7,806 nt of DNA from DATLBY01 sp035526665 (GCA_035526665.1 DATLBY010000240.1:1-7806); one strand, 5' to 3'; positions 1 through 7,053 are shown, counted from the first letter of the stretch. Made by a program: numbers and translations. Notes: a model not told the origin generated them from the sequence alone.

Positions 1-24
1 GCGTGGTCAGCAACACTCCATCAC

Positions 25-441
25 TCAAAACCCGGGACGCAAGGAGGTGCGAAGCCAAAAATCGGTGATCCGCCGCAGCGTCTCCTCGCTAACTCGCGAT
101 GGCCCATCCTCCTGGACCACGGCATTTGCTGACAGACTATAGATGAAATTGATTTCGTGCATGCTGGTGGAATAGGGAGCCAGGACAATCACCGGCAACG
201 GCCGCAAGATGAAATCTTTTTTGATGGTCTGAATCACCACTTCGGCCAAACCGGGCACCCAAGCGACGAAGACGATCTGGGGCAAACTGCGGCCTGCCTT
301 TGCAGTGGAGAGCGTCTGCCATGCTTCATGTTCCGTGGAGGCAAATTGTAGCCTCGCATTTAGTGGTTCAAGGGCGTGCCTGACAGCATCATATTTTTCA
401 TGACGCGAATCTATGTACAGAATACTTGGGATTGAGTACAC
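25..441 (-). CDS. Degenerate response-regulator receiver protein (Rcp1-like), single domain
   Basis: This 138-residue protein appears to be a lone CheY/Rcp1-like receiver fold with no output domain. The family layout is recognisable: an ILYID strand at residues 7-11, a hydrophobic strand IVFV (56-59) followed by PG (63-64) where the phosphorylation loop lies, PVIVLAP (83-89) for strand 4, and a C-terminal helix ending ITDFWL, like the yWl ending of Rcp1-type regulators. The active site is not conserved. The phosphoacceptor Asp position is Ala60, the switch Thr/Ser after strand 4 is Ala88, and the usual Lys of the KP motif is Gln110. It is therefore probably not phosphorylated in the normal way and may act as a protein-binding module. 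The start is GTG at 439-441, with no clear ribosome binding site. Only 4 bases separate it from the stop of the upstream cheB-like gene, so translational coupling is likely. The receiver assignment is by eye and fairly secure; the role is unknown. Confidence 0.72.
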   Translation of the reverse strand: MYSIPSILYIDSRHEKYDAVRHALEPLNARLQFASTEHEAWQTLSTAKAGRSLPQIVFVAWVPGLAEVVIQTIKKDFILRPLPVIVLAPYSTSMHEINFIYSLSANAVVQEDGPSRVSEETLRRITDFWLRTSLRPGF

Positions 442-445
442 AGCG

Positions 446-1384
446 TTACACAGGTGTTACCCGTGCGCGTTTCCGGCTACCCGTTACCATCTGCCGGATT
501 GTTTGCGCGTGTGTGCGTTTCTCGTCCGCAGCCTCACGGAGAGCCGGGGCAGAATCCGGGTGTGTCTCAATTAGCCGGAGCGCGAGGTCGGCTCCTTCCT
601 CAAGCGCCACTACCGCTCCCCAGAGTGTGCGCTCCTGAGTATCTTCATGGGCGTCAAGAGCAGATTCGGGGGAATACACGTGGCCCACCCTGCATTCCAA
701 CTGCAGAACTCGCCCTAGCTTTTGCTCGTTGAGCGGCCCTCTGCATTCCGGGCATGTTAATCCAGTAAGCTCTCGTTCCAATTTGCTCTCCTCCCGATGA
801 GGTTCGTGTATGCGTGCTGAATCCCCGACCAGAGAGTTGACAATGGAAGCTATTTCAGAAACAGGCACGACGTAATCAATTTGAACATTATCAATTGCGC
901 TTCGCGGCATCGCATCGAACGTAGCCTCGTCCGGGCATTGCACAATGGTGATGCCTCCCGCACGCTTGATTTCCCAAAGTCCAACAGTGCCGTCGTCCAA
1001 CACGCCCGACAGCACCACGCCCACCGAGTCTTTTCCGTATATCCTTGCCGCCGAACGAAACAAGGTGTTTACGGATGGCCGGTGGCGATTCTCTTTCGGG
1101 CCGCGCACTGACCGCACATGCGAGCGTTCCAGGTACATATGCCGGTCCGGCTCCGGAACGTATATCTTTCCGCTCTCGATCAGAGTTCCATCAACAGCCT
1201 GGACGGCGGGTAGCCGGCCTGCTGCTGCCAGGATGTTAGCAAGGAAACTCCTACCGGAAGGGGATAGATGTAAAACGACGAAATAGGCGGTAGACGGGTG
1301 AGACCGAAGGTTGTGCGCCAGTATTTTCAGGGGTTCCAGACCGCCCGCCGAAGCTCCTATAACGACAACGCGTTCTACGCTCAT
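446..1384 (-). CDS. Stand-alone CheB-type protein-glutamate methylesterase with C-terminal zinc-ribbon-like tail
   Basis: This is a 312-residue protein whose first ~187 residues are a CheB catalytic domain. Family members hydrolyse glutamate methyl esters (and deamidate glutamines) on chemoreceptors in the cytoplasm. The triad is visible: Ser12 in GASAGG, His39 in VVLHLSP and Asp131 in LSGVLDDGTVGL. The signatures RPSVNTLF (102-109) and DAMPRSAI (157-164) also fit. There is no N-terminal receiver, which in classical CheB holds the esterase off until phosphorylated. Instead there is a C-terminal extension with CPEC (Cys211, Cys214) and CRVGH (Cys231, His235), a likely zinc site, followed by a helical tail rich in Glu, Ala and Arg. 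The start is ATG at 1382-1384 with a weak AGG-like site upstream. It lies 54 bases after the lysR stop and 4 bases before the degenerate receiver gene. No CheR or chemoreceptor gene is in the window, so the substrate is unknown and chemotaxis is not established. The catalytic-domain call is strong; the zinc role is inferred. Confidence 0.9.
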   Translation of the reverse strand: MSVERVVVIGASAGGLEPLKILAHNLRSHPSTAYFVVLHLSPSGRSFLANILAAAGRLPAVQAVDGTLIESGKIYVPEPDRHMYLERSHVRSVRGPKENRHRPSVNTLFRSAARIYGKDSVGVVLSGVLDDGTVGLWEIKRAGGITIVQCPDEATFDAMPRSAIDNVQIDYVVPVSEIASIVNSLVGDSARIHEPHREESKLERELTGLTCPECRGPLNEQKLGRVLQLECRVGHVYSPESALDAHEDTQERTLWGAVVALEEGADLALRLIETHPDSAPALREAADEKRTHAQTIRQMVTGSRKRARVTPV

Positions 1385-1438
1385 CCTATTCAGGACGCTT
1401 TTAGGAATGTATTGAGACAGGCAAACCGTGACGGGCTG

Positions 1439-2356
1439 CTAGAGCTGCCGGCCAGTGCTTGCAAGTTCCAGCTTGGCAGTGGGTAGCTCCTGAAGAAGTT
1501 CCAGGAACGACTGCGCGGCTCGGTGAAAGCGCTTTTTCTTCCGATGAACAATGCCAAGCGGACGATACAGCGCCGGGGTGAGCGGGAGAGCCACCAGTCT
1601 TCCGAGCTCCAGTTCAGCCTGCAGGATTCGCGCCGGTACGATACTGACGCCCGAGCCGAGCGCCACCGCTTCCTTGATGGTTTGCAGATTATCGAAGTGC
1701 ATCGTGATGTTCACCTCGACGCCCTGTGACCTCAGATAGCGGTCCACGTCGCGCCGGATCGGGAGATCGTCGTCAAACGCAATGAACTCAATGCCCGCCA
1801 GCTCGCCGGCTTGGATCGACCCATTAAGTCCCAGCGGATGCAAGGGCGATGCTGCTACAACCATCTCTTCCTGCCGCCAGGGAATCACCGCAATTTCCCG
1901 CGTGGGTTCCGGGTAGCTGACCAGCCCTAAATCCGCCAGATCGGCGGCTACCGACTCGTACACCTTCTCCGGCCGCAAATAGTCGACCTCGAGCCGTGCA
2001 TTCGGCAGCCGCTCGCGGAAACTCGCTTCAATCTGCGACATCTCGGAGAGACCGACCGAATAGATCGACGCCACCCGAACGATGGATTCGGTGATATTCT
2101 GCAGCTCACCGAGAGCGGCATGGAACTCATCGCGCCGGCGGAGAATGTCGCGGCACATATCATTATAGATACGTCCCGCGTCTGTCAACTCCAGCGGCCG
2201 GCTCGACCGGTCGAGCAACATGGCGCCAAGACTGCGCTCCAGTTCCTGAATGTGTTGGGTTGCTGCCGATGGAGTGATCCCATTAAGAACTGCGCCACGG
2301 CTCATGCTGCGCTGCTGCGCAATGTCGCGGAACAGCTTCAAATTTTCGAAGCTCAC
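1439..2356 (-). CDS. LysR-family transcriptional regulator, divergent from gltBD (GltC-like by position)
   Basis: This 305-residue protein has the usual LysR length and layout. A winged helix-turn-helix occupies residues 1-60, with the hallmark stretch TPSAATQHIQELERSLG (28-44) followed by LLDRSSRPLELTDAG (47-61). A linker helix runs from 62 to about 88. A periplasmic-binding-like effector domain covers about 92 to 290, with strand VRVASIYS and the late motif EAVALGSGVSIVP. The start is GTG at 2354-2356; it puts MSFENLKLF exactly where family members begin, and no later start would keep the DNA-binding domain. There is no convincing ribosome binding site. It is transcribed away from gltB across a 113-base region carrying two T-N11-A motifs, so it probably activates gltBD and represses itself. 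Bacillus GltC, a LysR protein beside gltAB, is the known precedent, sensing 2-oxoglutarate and glutamate. Calling this one GltC is inference from position, so no symbol is given. The family call is near certain. Confidence 0.93.
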   Translation of the reverse strand: MSFENLKLFRDIAQQRSMSRGAVLNGITPSAATQHIQELERSLGAMLLDRSSRPLELTDAGRIYNDMCRDILRRRDEFHAALGELQNITESIVRVASIYSVGLSEMSQIEASFRERLPNARLEVDYLRPEKVYESVAADLADLGLVSYPEPTREIAVIPWRQEEMVVAASPLHPLGLNGSIQAGELAGIEFIAFDDDLPIRRDVDRYLRSQGVEVNITMHFDNLQTIKEAVALGSGVSIVPARILQAELELGRLVALPLTPALYRPLGIVHRKKKRFHRAAQSFLELLQELPTAKLELASTGRQL

Positions 2357-2362
2357 GCGCCC

Positions 2363-2393
2363 AGTATAACTTAAGCTACGCTTACTTTGTCGA
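2363..2393 (-). promoter_or_regulatory. Predicted promoter of the lysR gene
   Basis: Read on the minus strand, a TATACT hexamer (plus 2363-2368) matches the -10 consensus at five of six positions. TCGACA (plus 2388-2393) matches the -35 consensus at five of six. The spacer is 19 bases, longer than ideal. The LysR dyad at 2372-2384 lies wholly inside this spacer, so regulator binding should block polymerase, the usual autorepression arrangement. The predicted start site falls at or next to the GTG start codon. Confidence 0.45.
2372..2384. promoter_or_regulatory. LysR-type recognition box, perfect dyad TAAGC-TAC-GCTTA
   Basis: TAAGCTACGCTTA is a perfect inverted repeat with 5-base arms and a 3-base centre. 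It has exactly the T-N11-A form that LysR-type regulators recognise. Its centre (2378) is about 64 bases upstream of the inferred gltB start near 2442, the usual place for the high-affinity recognition site. It also sits between the predicted -10 and -35 of the divergent lysR gene. The sequence and symmetry are seen directly; binding by the adjacent regulator is inferred. Confidence 0.65.
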
Positions 2394-2401
2394 TTTTTAT
2401 T

Positions 2402-2414
2402 TTTACTACGCCTA
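2402..2414. promoter_or_regulatory. Second, degenerate LysR-type box (activation site) at the gltB -35 region
   Basis: TTTACTACGCCTA also has T-N11-A form and matches the upstream dyad at 9 of 13 positions, including the shared core CTACGC. It starts exactly 30 bases after the first box, close to three helical turns, so both lie on about the same DNA face. Its centre (2408) is about 34 bases before the inferred gltB start site, overlapping where a -35 element would be. Known LysR activators use such a weaker, asymmetric proximal site to contact polymerase. Confidence 0.5.
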
Positions 2415-2435
2415 ATAATGCCCGGGTGTTATACT
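2407..2435 (+). promoter_or_regulatory. Predicted activator-dependent promoter of gltBD
   Basis: TG at 2427-2428, one base, then TATACT at 2430-2435 forms an extended -10 element. The hexamer 17 bases upstream (2407-2412, TACGCC) does not resemble TTGACA and overlaps the second LysR box. A good -10 with a poor -35 under an activator site is what a positively controlled promoter looks like. Transcription would begin near 2441-2443, leaving a leader of about 28 bases. This is read from consensus only. Confidence 0.5.
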
Positions 2436-2443
2436 GGAGTGTA

Positions 2444-2459
2444 TTCCCGATCCCGGGGA
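2444..2459 (+). promoter_or_regulatory. Small hairpin in the gltB leader overlapping the ribosome binding site
   Basis: TTCCCG (2444-2449) can pair with CGGGGA (2454-2459) around the four-base loop ATCC, with one G-U pair and four G-C pairs. The right arm contains the GGGGA part of the gltB ribosome binding site, so the folded form would partly hide it. No poly-U tract follows, so it is not a terminator. The pairing can be read directly; any regulatory effect is speculative. Confidence 0.3.
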
Positions 2460-2462
2460 GGA
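2455..2462 (+). promoter_or_regulatory. Ribosome binding site of gltB
   Basis: GGGGAGGA is a strong purine-rich Shine-Dalgarno sequence ending 7 bases before the ATG at 2470. It fixes the gltB start, which also gives a leader peptide of the expected type before the catalytic Cys. It is by far the best ribosome binding site in the window. Confidence 0.8.
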
Positions 2463-2469
2463 CCTACCA

Positions 2470-5400
2470 ATGAATCCCAGTCGTATATCAAACGGTCTTC
2501 CGGTTGAGCAAGGCCTTTACAGTCCACTCAATGAGCGCGATGCCTGCGGTTTAGGCTTTGTCGTGAATATCAACGGCGAGCAGTCCCACGACATCATCCT
2601 CAAAGGCATCCAGGTTCTTGTAAACCTGACCCATCGCGGAGCCTGCGGCTGCGATCCGGAAACCGGCGATGGCGCCGGCATCTTAATACAGATTCCTGAC
2701 AAGTTTTTCCGGAAAGAGACCGCCAAGCTCGGCTTCACGCTGCCGGCTGTCGGAGAGTACGGCGTCGGCATGGTTTTTCTGCCTATCGACCGGCAGCAGC
2801 GGCTGCTCTGTGAGGGAATCCTGGAGCGTATTGCAGCCGAGGAGGGCCTTACCGTCCTCGGTTGGCGCGATACACCGGTGAATGGAGCCGCCATCGGGCG
2901 GGTCGCCCGCGGCACGCAGCCTTACATCGAGCAGATGTTCATACGCAATGCTCCGGGAATGACGCAGGACGAACTGGAGCGGAAACTCTACGTCGTGGCC
3001 AAACGCGCCGAGACGGAAGTTGCCGCTTCGGAAGACATTCGCGACAAGGGATTTTTTTACCTGCCGTCGCTCTCTTCTCGAACCATCGTTTATAAAGGGC
3101 TGCTGCTGGCGCCTCAGATCGCGAATTTTTACGCCGAGTTGTCTGATCCGGACGCGATGAGCGCATTGTGTCTGGTGCACCAGAGATTCTCGACCAACAC
3201 ATTCCCCACCTGGCAACTGGCGCATCCGTTCCGCTACGTCTGCCACAACGGCGAGATTAATACCGTGCGCGGAAACGTGAACTGGATGTATGCCCGCCAG
3301 TCCGTGCTCGCTTCGCCGAAGTTTGAGGATGTGAAAAAGCTGTTTCCGGTGATCGCGCCCAATGGCAGCGATTCCGCCTGCCTGGACAATGCCGTTCAGC
3401 TGTTGCATATGGCGGGGCGCGAACTTCCTCACGTGATGGCGATGTTGATGCCCGAAGCCTGGGATGCCGATACGACAATGTATCCGGAAAAGCGCGCGTT
3501 CTACGAATACCATGCTTCGCTGATGGAGCCTTGGGACGGCCCGGCGGCGGTTGCCTTTACCGACGGACGCGTGATCGGCGCCACGCTGGATCGCAATGGT
3601 CTTCGCCCGGCGCGGTATCTGGTTACCCATGACGACATGCTGATCATGGCGTCGGAAACCGGCGTGCTGCCGGTAAAGCCTGAGAACGTGAAGTACAAAG
3701 GCCGCCTGCAGCCCGGACGGATGCTGCTGGTGGACATCGCCGAGAAACGGATTGTCCCCGATGACGAGTTGAAGCAGAGACTCGCGTCACGCCAGCCCTA
3801 CGGGGAGTGGCTGAAGGAAAATCAGATCACTCTGGACCATCTGCCTGAGCCCCCCCGGGTATACGGGACAGATCACGAAACAATTCTCCGGCGGCAGCGG
3901 GCGTTCGGTTACACCGACGAGGACGTCCGGCTTCTGATGACGCCCATGGCGGTCAATGGAGAAGAAGCGATTGGATCGATGGGGACGGATACGCCGCTGG
4001 CATGTCTGTCGGACAAGCCCCAGCCTCTATTTAATTATTTCAAGCAGCTCTTCGCGCAGGTAACCAATCCTCCGATCGATCCCATTCGCGAGGAGCTGGT
4101 CATGTCGTTGACCAGCTATATCGGCAACGAGCGCAATATCCTGGAGGAGACGCCGCAGCACTGCCATACGCTGAAATTGCAGCATCCCGTTCTGACGAAC
4201 CGCGATCTGGAAAAATTGCGGCGCGTCAGCTGGGGAGATTTTCTGGCCTGCACCCTGCCCATGCTCTATCGCGTGAGCGGCGGAGAGCAGGAGCTGGAGC
4301 GTGCGCTCGAAAGCCTGTGCAAACGCGCTTCTTTATCGATCCAGTCCGGATATTCCGTGCTGATTCTGTCGGACCGCGGACTGGACGAGGACACCGCCCC
4401 GATTCCCAGCCTGCTGGCGCTGACAGCGGTTCACAATCACCTGGTGAGGGAAGGGACGCGCACGCAGGTGGCTCTCATCATCGAATCGGGCGAGCCGCGC
4501 GAGGTAATGCATTTCTGCCTGCTAATCGGCTACGGCGCCAGTGCGGTCAATCCCTATCTCGCGATTGAGACTCTGGAAGACCTGGCGATAAAAGGCTCGC
4601 TGCCCACCGGGATGACTTTCGACACGGCCCTCAAGCACTACAAGAAGGCCGTGAACAAAGGTCTGCTGAAGGTCTTCTCGAAAATGGGCATCTCCACGCT
4701 GCAGAGCTATCGCGGCGCGCAGATCTTTGAGGCGATCGGGTTAAATAAGCAGATCGTGGACAAATACTTCACGGGGACTCCGTCACGCATCGAAGGTGTG
4801 GGTCTGGATGTTCTGGCGCGCGAAGCGAAGATGAAACACGATTTCGCTTTTCATCCGGTCTCGGAAGCCGACACCGAGCTGGAGACCGGCGGCGCCTATC
4901 AATACCGGGTGCGCGGCGAATATCACCTGTTCAATCCGCTGACTGTCAGCAAGCTGCAGCATGCGGTCCGGCAGTCCAGTTTCAAGACCTTCAAGGAATA
5001 TACCGACCTCGTCAACGACCAGAGCCGCCAGCTTTGCACCTTGCGCGGCCTGATGAAAATCAAGCCGGGCAGCAAGCCGATTCCGATCGAGCAAGTGGAG
5101 CTGGCCAGCGAAATCGTGAAGCGATTTGCTACTGGCGCCATGTCTTACGGATCCATCAGCAAGGAAGCGCACGAGACGCTCGCCATCGCCATGAACCGTA
5201 TGGGCGGCCGCTCGAACACTGGGGAAGGCGGAGAAGACGAGGATCGCTTCATGCGGGATGCGAACGGCGACTCGCGGCGCAGCTCCATCAAGCAGGTAGC
5301 TTCGGGCCGGTTCGGCGTGACCACGAATTATCTGGTGAATGCCGACGAGCTGCAGATCAAAATCGCCCAGGGCGCAAAGCCCGGTGAAGGCGGACAGCTT

Positions 5401-7053
5401 CCGGGGCATAAGATCAGTCAGGAAATTGCCAAGACACGCCACTCGATTCCCGGCGTGGGCCTCATTTCCCCGCCCCCGCACCATGACATCTACTCGATCG
5501 AGGATCTGGCGCAGCTAATTTACGATCTGAAGAACGTAAACCCGAAAGCAAGAGTGTCGGTAAAGCTGGTGGCCGAAGTAGGCGTTGGGACGGTAGCCGC
5601 GGGCGTGGCGAAGGCGCATGCCGACCTGGTGCTGATCAGCGGACACGACGGCGGCACGGGCGCTTCGCCCTTGACTTCGCTGAAGCACGCGGGTGTGCCG
5701 TGGGAACTGGGGCTCGCGGAAACACAGCAGGTGCTGGTCATGAACGATCTGCGCAGCCGCATCCGGGTGCAGACTGACGGGAAGCTCCAGACCGGGCGCG
5801 ATGTCGCCATCGCGGCGCTGCTGGGCGCTGAAGAGTTCGGCTTCTCGACCGCGCCGCTGGTCTCCATGGGCTGCATCATGATGCGCAAGTGCCATCTGAA
5901 CACCTGTCCCGTGGGAATTGCAACGCAGGACGCCAACCTCCGGAAGAAGTTCACCGGCCAGCCGGAGAACGTCATCAACTTCTTCTTCTACATTGCCGAG
6001 GAGGTGCGCGATCTGATGGCGCAGCTCGGTTTCCGCACCATGGACCAGATGATCGGGCGCGTGGACATGATTGAAATGGTGGACGCGATTGAGCATTGGA
6101 AGGCGCGGGGCCTGGACTATTCGTCCATCCTCTACAATCCGCAGGTGCCCTCGCGCGTCGGACGGCGCTGTACCATGGCGCAGGATCACGGCCTGGATCT
6201 GGCGCTGGATTATCAATTGATCGATCACGCGCGCGAGGCGATCGACTCAAAAACGCCGGTGGAGATCAAGCTGCCCATACGGAACGTGCACCGCACGGTG
6301 GGCGCGATGCTCAGCGGCGAGATTGCCAAAAAATACGGCTCCCCGGGACTGCCGGACGACACCATACGGTGCGCGTTCAACGGCTCGGCGGGCCAGAGTT
6401 TCGGCGCATTCCTGGCCAAGGGCATTACGCTGACGCTGGAAGGCGATGCCAACGATTACGTGGGCAAGGGACTTTCCGGAGGCAAGCTGATTGTCTTTCC
6501 GCCGAAAAACTCGACGTTCCTGCCGGAGAAGAACATCCTGATCGGCAACGTGGTGCTTTATGGAGCTACCGCCGGAGAAGCGTTCTTTAATGGAGTAGCG
6601 GGCGAGCGGTTTGCGGTCCGAAACTCCGGGGCTACCGCGGTGGTGGAAGGCGTGGGGGATCACGGCTGTGAATACATGACGGCGGGGCTGGTAGTGGTGC
6701 TGGGCAAGACGGGGCGTAACTTCGGGGCCGGCATGTCGGGCGGAATCGCCTTCGTGCTGGACGAGACCGGAGAATTCTCGACGGTGCTGTGCAACAAAGC
6801 CGGTGTGGATCTGGATCCAGTGAGCGATGCCGACGTACCGGGTCTACTGACGCTGATCACAAGACATGCGGACGCGACCAACAGTCCGCGAGCGCGCTGG
6901 GTGCTCGAGAACTGGGACGACATGCTGCCGAAGTTCGTGAAGGTATTCCCGCATGAATACAAGCGGGTGTTGGGGGTAGCCAGAACGGAGACAGCGGCGG
7001 TGAAGGCTCCTCCGGTGAAAGAGAAACAGGCGCAACAGGTGGTGCATGGGTAA
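2470..7053 (+). CDS. gltB: Glutamate synthase (NADPH-type), large subunit
   Basis: The product (1527 residues) is the alpha subunit of glutamate synthase. It hydrolyses glutamine, channels the ammonia internally, and adds it to 2-oxoglutarate on FMN, giving two glutamates in the cytoplasm. Length and domain order are normal. The N-terminal class II amidotransferase begins at Cys26 in DACGLGF; in this family a short propeptide, here 25 residues, is removed to expose that Cys. HRGACGCDPETGDGAG starts at 55. The central domain includes GSMGTDTPLACLSD (from 502). The FMN/synthase domain shows ISPPPHHDIYS (999-1009), VSVKL with Lys1032, and GHDGGTGASP (1058-1067). The 3Fe-4S ligands are Cys1135, Cys1141 and Cys1146 with the family spacing C-x5-C-x4-C. 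The C-terminal GXGXG beta-helix follows, with FNGSAGQSFG (1303-1312), and a short Ala/Lys/Gln-rich tail. ATG at 2470 is supported by a strong ribosome binding site. No frameshift or lost key residue is seen. It likely forms an operon with gltD and is controlled by the divergent LysR protein. Confidence 0.98.
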   Translation: MNPSRISNGLPVEQGLYSPLNERDACGLGFVVNINGEQSHDIILKGIQVLVNLTHRGACGCDPETGDGAGILIQIPDKFFRKETAKLGFTLPAVGEYGVGMVFLPIDRQQRLLCEGILERIAAEEGLTVLGWRDTPVNGAAIGRVARGTQPYIEQMFIRNAPGMTQDELERKLYVVAKRAETEVAASEDIRDKGFFYLPSLSSRTIVYKGLLLAPQIANFYAELSDPDAMSALCLVHQRFSTNTFPTWQLAHPFRYVCHNGEINTVRGNVNWMYARQSVLASPKFEDVKKLFPVIAPNGSDSACLDNAVQLLHMAGRELPHVMAMLMPEAWDADTTMYPEKRAFYEYHASLMEPWDGPAAVAFTDGRVIGATLDRNGLRPARYLVTHDDMLIMASETGVLPVKPENVKYKGRLQPGRMLLVDIAEKRIVPDDELKQRLASRQPYGEWLKENQITLDHLPEPPRVYGTDHETILRRQRAFGYTDEDVRLLMTPMAVNGEEAIGSMGTDTPLACLSDKPQPLFNYFKQLFAQVTNPPIDPIREELVMSLTSYIGNERNILEETPQHCHTLKLQHPVLTNRDLEKLRRVSWGDFLACTLPMLYRVSGGEQELERALESLCKRASLSIQSGYSVLILSDRGLDEDTAPIPSLLALTAVHNHLVREGTRTQVALIIESGEPREVMHFCLLIGYGASAVNPYLAIETLEDLAIKGSLPTGMTFDTALKHYKKAVNKGLLKVFSKMGISTLQSYRGAQIFEAIGLNKQIVDKYFTGTPSRIEGVGLDVLAREAKMKHDFAFHPVSEADTELETGGAYQYRVRGEYHLFNPLTVSKLQHAVRQSSFKTFKEYTDLVNDQSRQLCTLRGLMKIKPGSKPIPIEQVELASEIVKRFATGAMSYGSISKEAHETLAIAMNRMGGRSNTGEGGEDEDRFMRDANGDSRRSSIKQVASGRFGVTTNYLVNADELQIKIAQGAKPGEGGQLPGHKISQEIAKTRHSIPGVGLISPPPHHDIYSIEDLAQLIYDLKNVNPKARVSVKLVAEVGVGTVAAGVAKAHADLVLISGHDGGTGASPLTSLKHAGVPWELGLAETQQVLVMNDLRSRIRVQTDGKLQTGRDVAIAALLGAEEFGFSTAPLVSMGCIMMRKCHLNTCPVGIATQDANLRKKFTGQPENVINFFFYIAEEVRDLMAQLGFRTMDQMIGRVDMIEMVDAIEHWKARGLDYSSILYNPQVPSRVGRRCTMAQDHGLDLALDYQLIDHAREAIDSKTPVEIKLPIRNVHRTVGAMLSGEIAKKYGSPGLPDDTIRCAFNGSAGQSFGAFLAKGITLTLEGDANDYVGKGLSGGKLIVFPPKNSTFLPEKNILIGNVVLYGATAGEAFFNGVAGERFAVRNSGATAVVEGVGDHGCEYMTAGLVVVLGKTGRNFGAGMSGGIAFVLDETGEFSTVLCNKAGVDLDPVSDADVPGLLTLITRHADATNSPRARWVLENWDDMLPKFVKVFPHEYKRVLGVARTETAAVKAPPVKEKQAQQVVHG

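Larger units (their letters stand above)
2361..2437. repeat. 10-base exact inverted repeat spanning the divergent promoters
   Basis: CCAGTATAAC at 2361-2370 is the exact reverse complement of GTTATACTGG at 2428-2437, separated by 57 bases. Each arm contains the TATACT -10 hexamer of one of the two divergent promoters, so the control region has the same -10 sequence facing outward on both sides. The match stops at 10 bases in both directions. The arms may simply be two copies of a good -10 context, or an additional site shared by both promoters. Confidence 0.6.

Noticed and set aside
1..24. Sequence left of the receiver gene, examined for a terminator
   Set aside because: It is only 24 bases with no stem or T-tract; nothing can be called.
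881..1286. Plus-strand open frames opposite the cheB-like gene
   Set aside because: They are shadows of a well-supported CheB-domain gene, with no family motif or ribosome binding site.
1426..1434. Dyad CCGT-G-ACGG between lysR and the cheB-like gene, considered as a terminator
   Set aside because: A one-base loop cannot form an RNA hairpin and no U-tract follows.
2431..2444. ATAC-N6-GTAT inverted repeat at the gltB start region, considered as a third regulator site
   Set aside because: The arms are only four bases, it lacks T-N11-A spacing, and one arm is part of the -10 element, so chance is a sufficient explanation.
2683..3630. Long antisense open frame (315 codons) inside gltB, with others at 4783-5484, 5515-6228 and 6857-7714
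   Set aside because: They lie opposite highly conserved gltB/gltD coding sequence, encode Arg/His-rich proteins with no recognisable domain, and are the usual by-product of GC-biased codon use.
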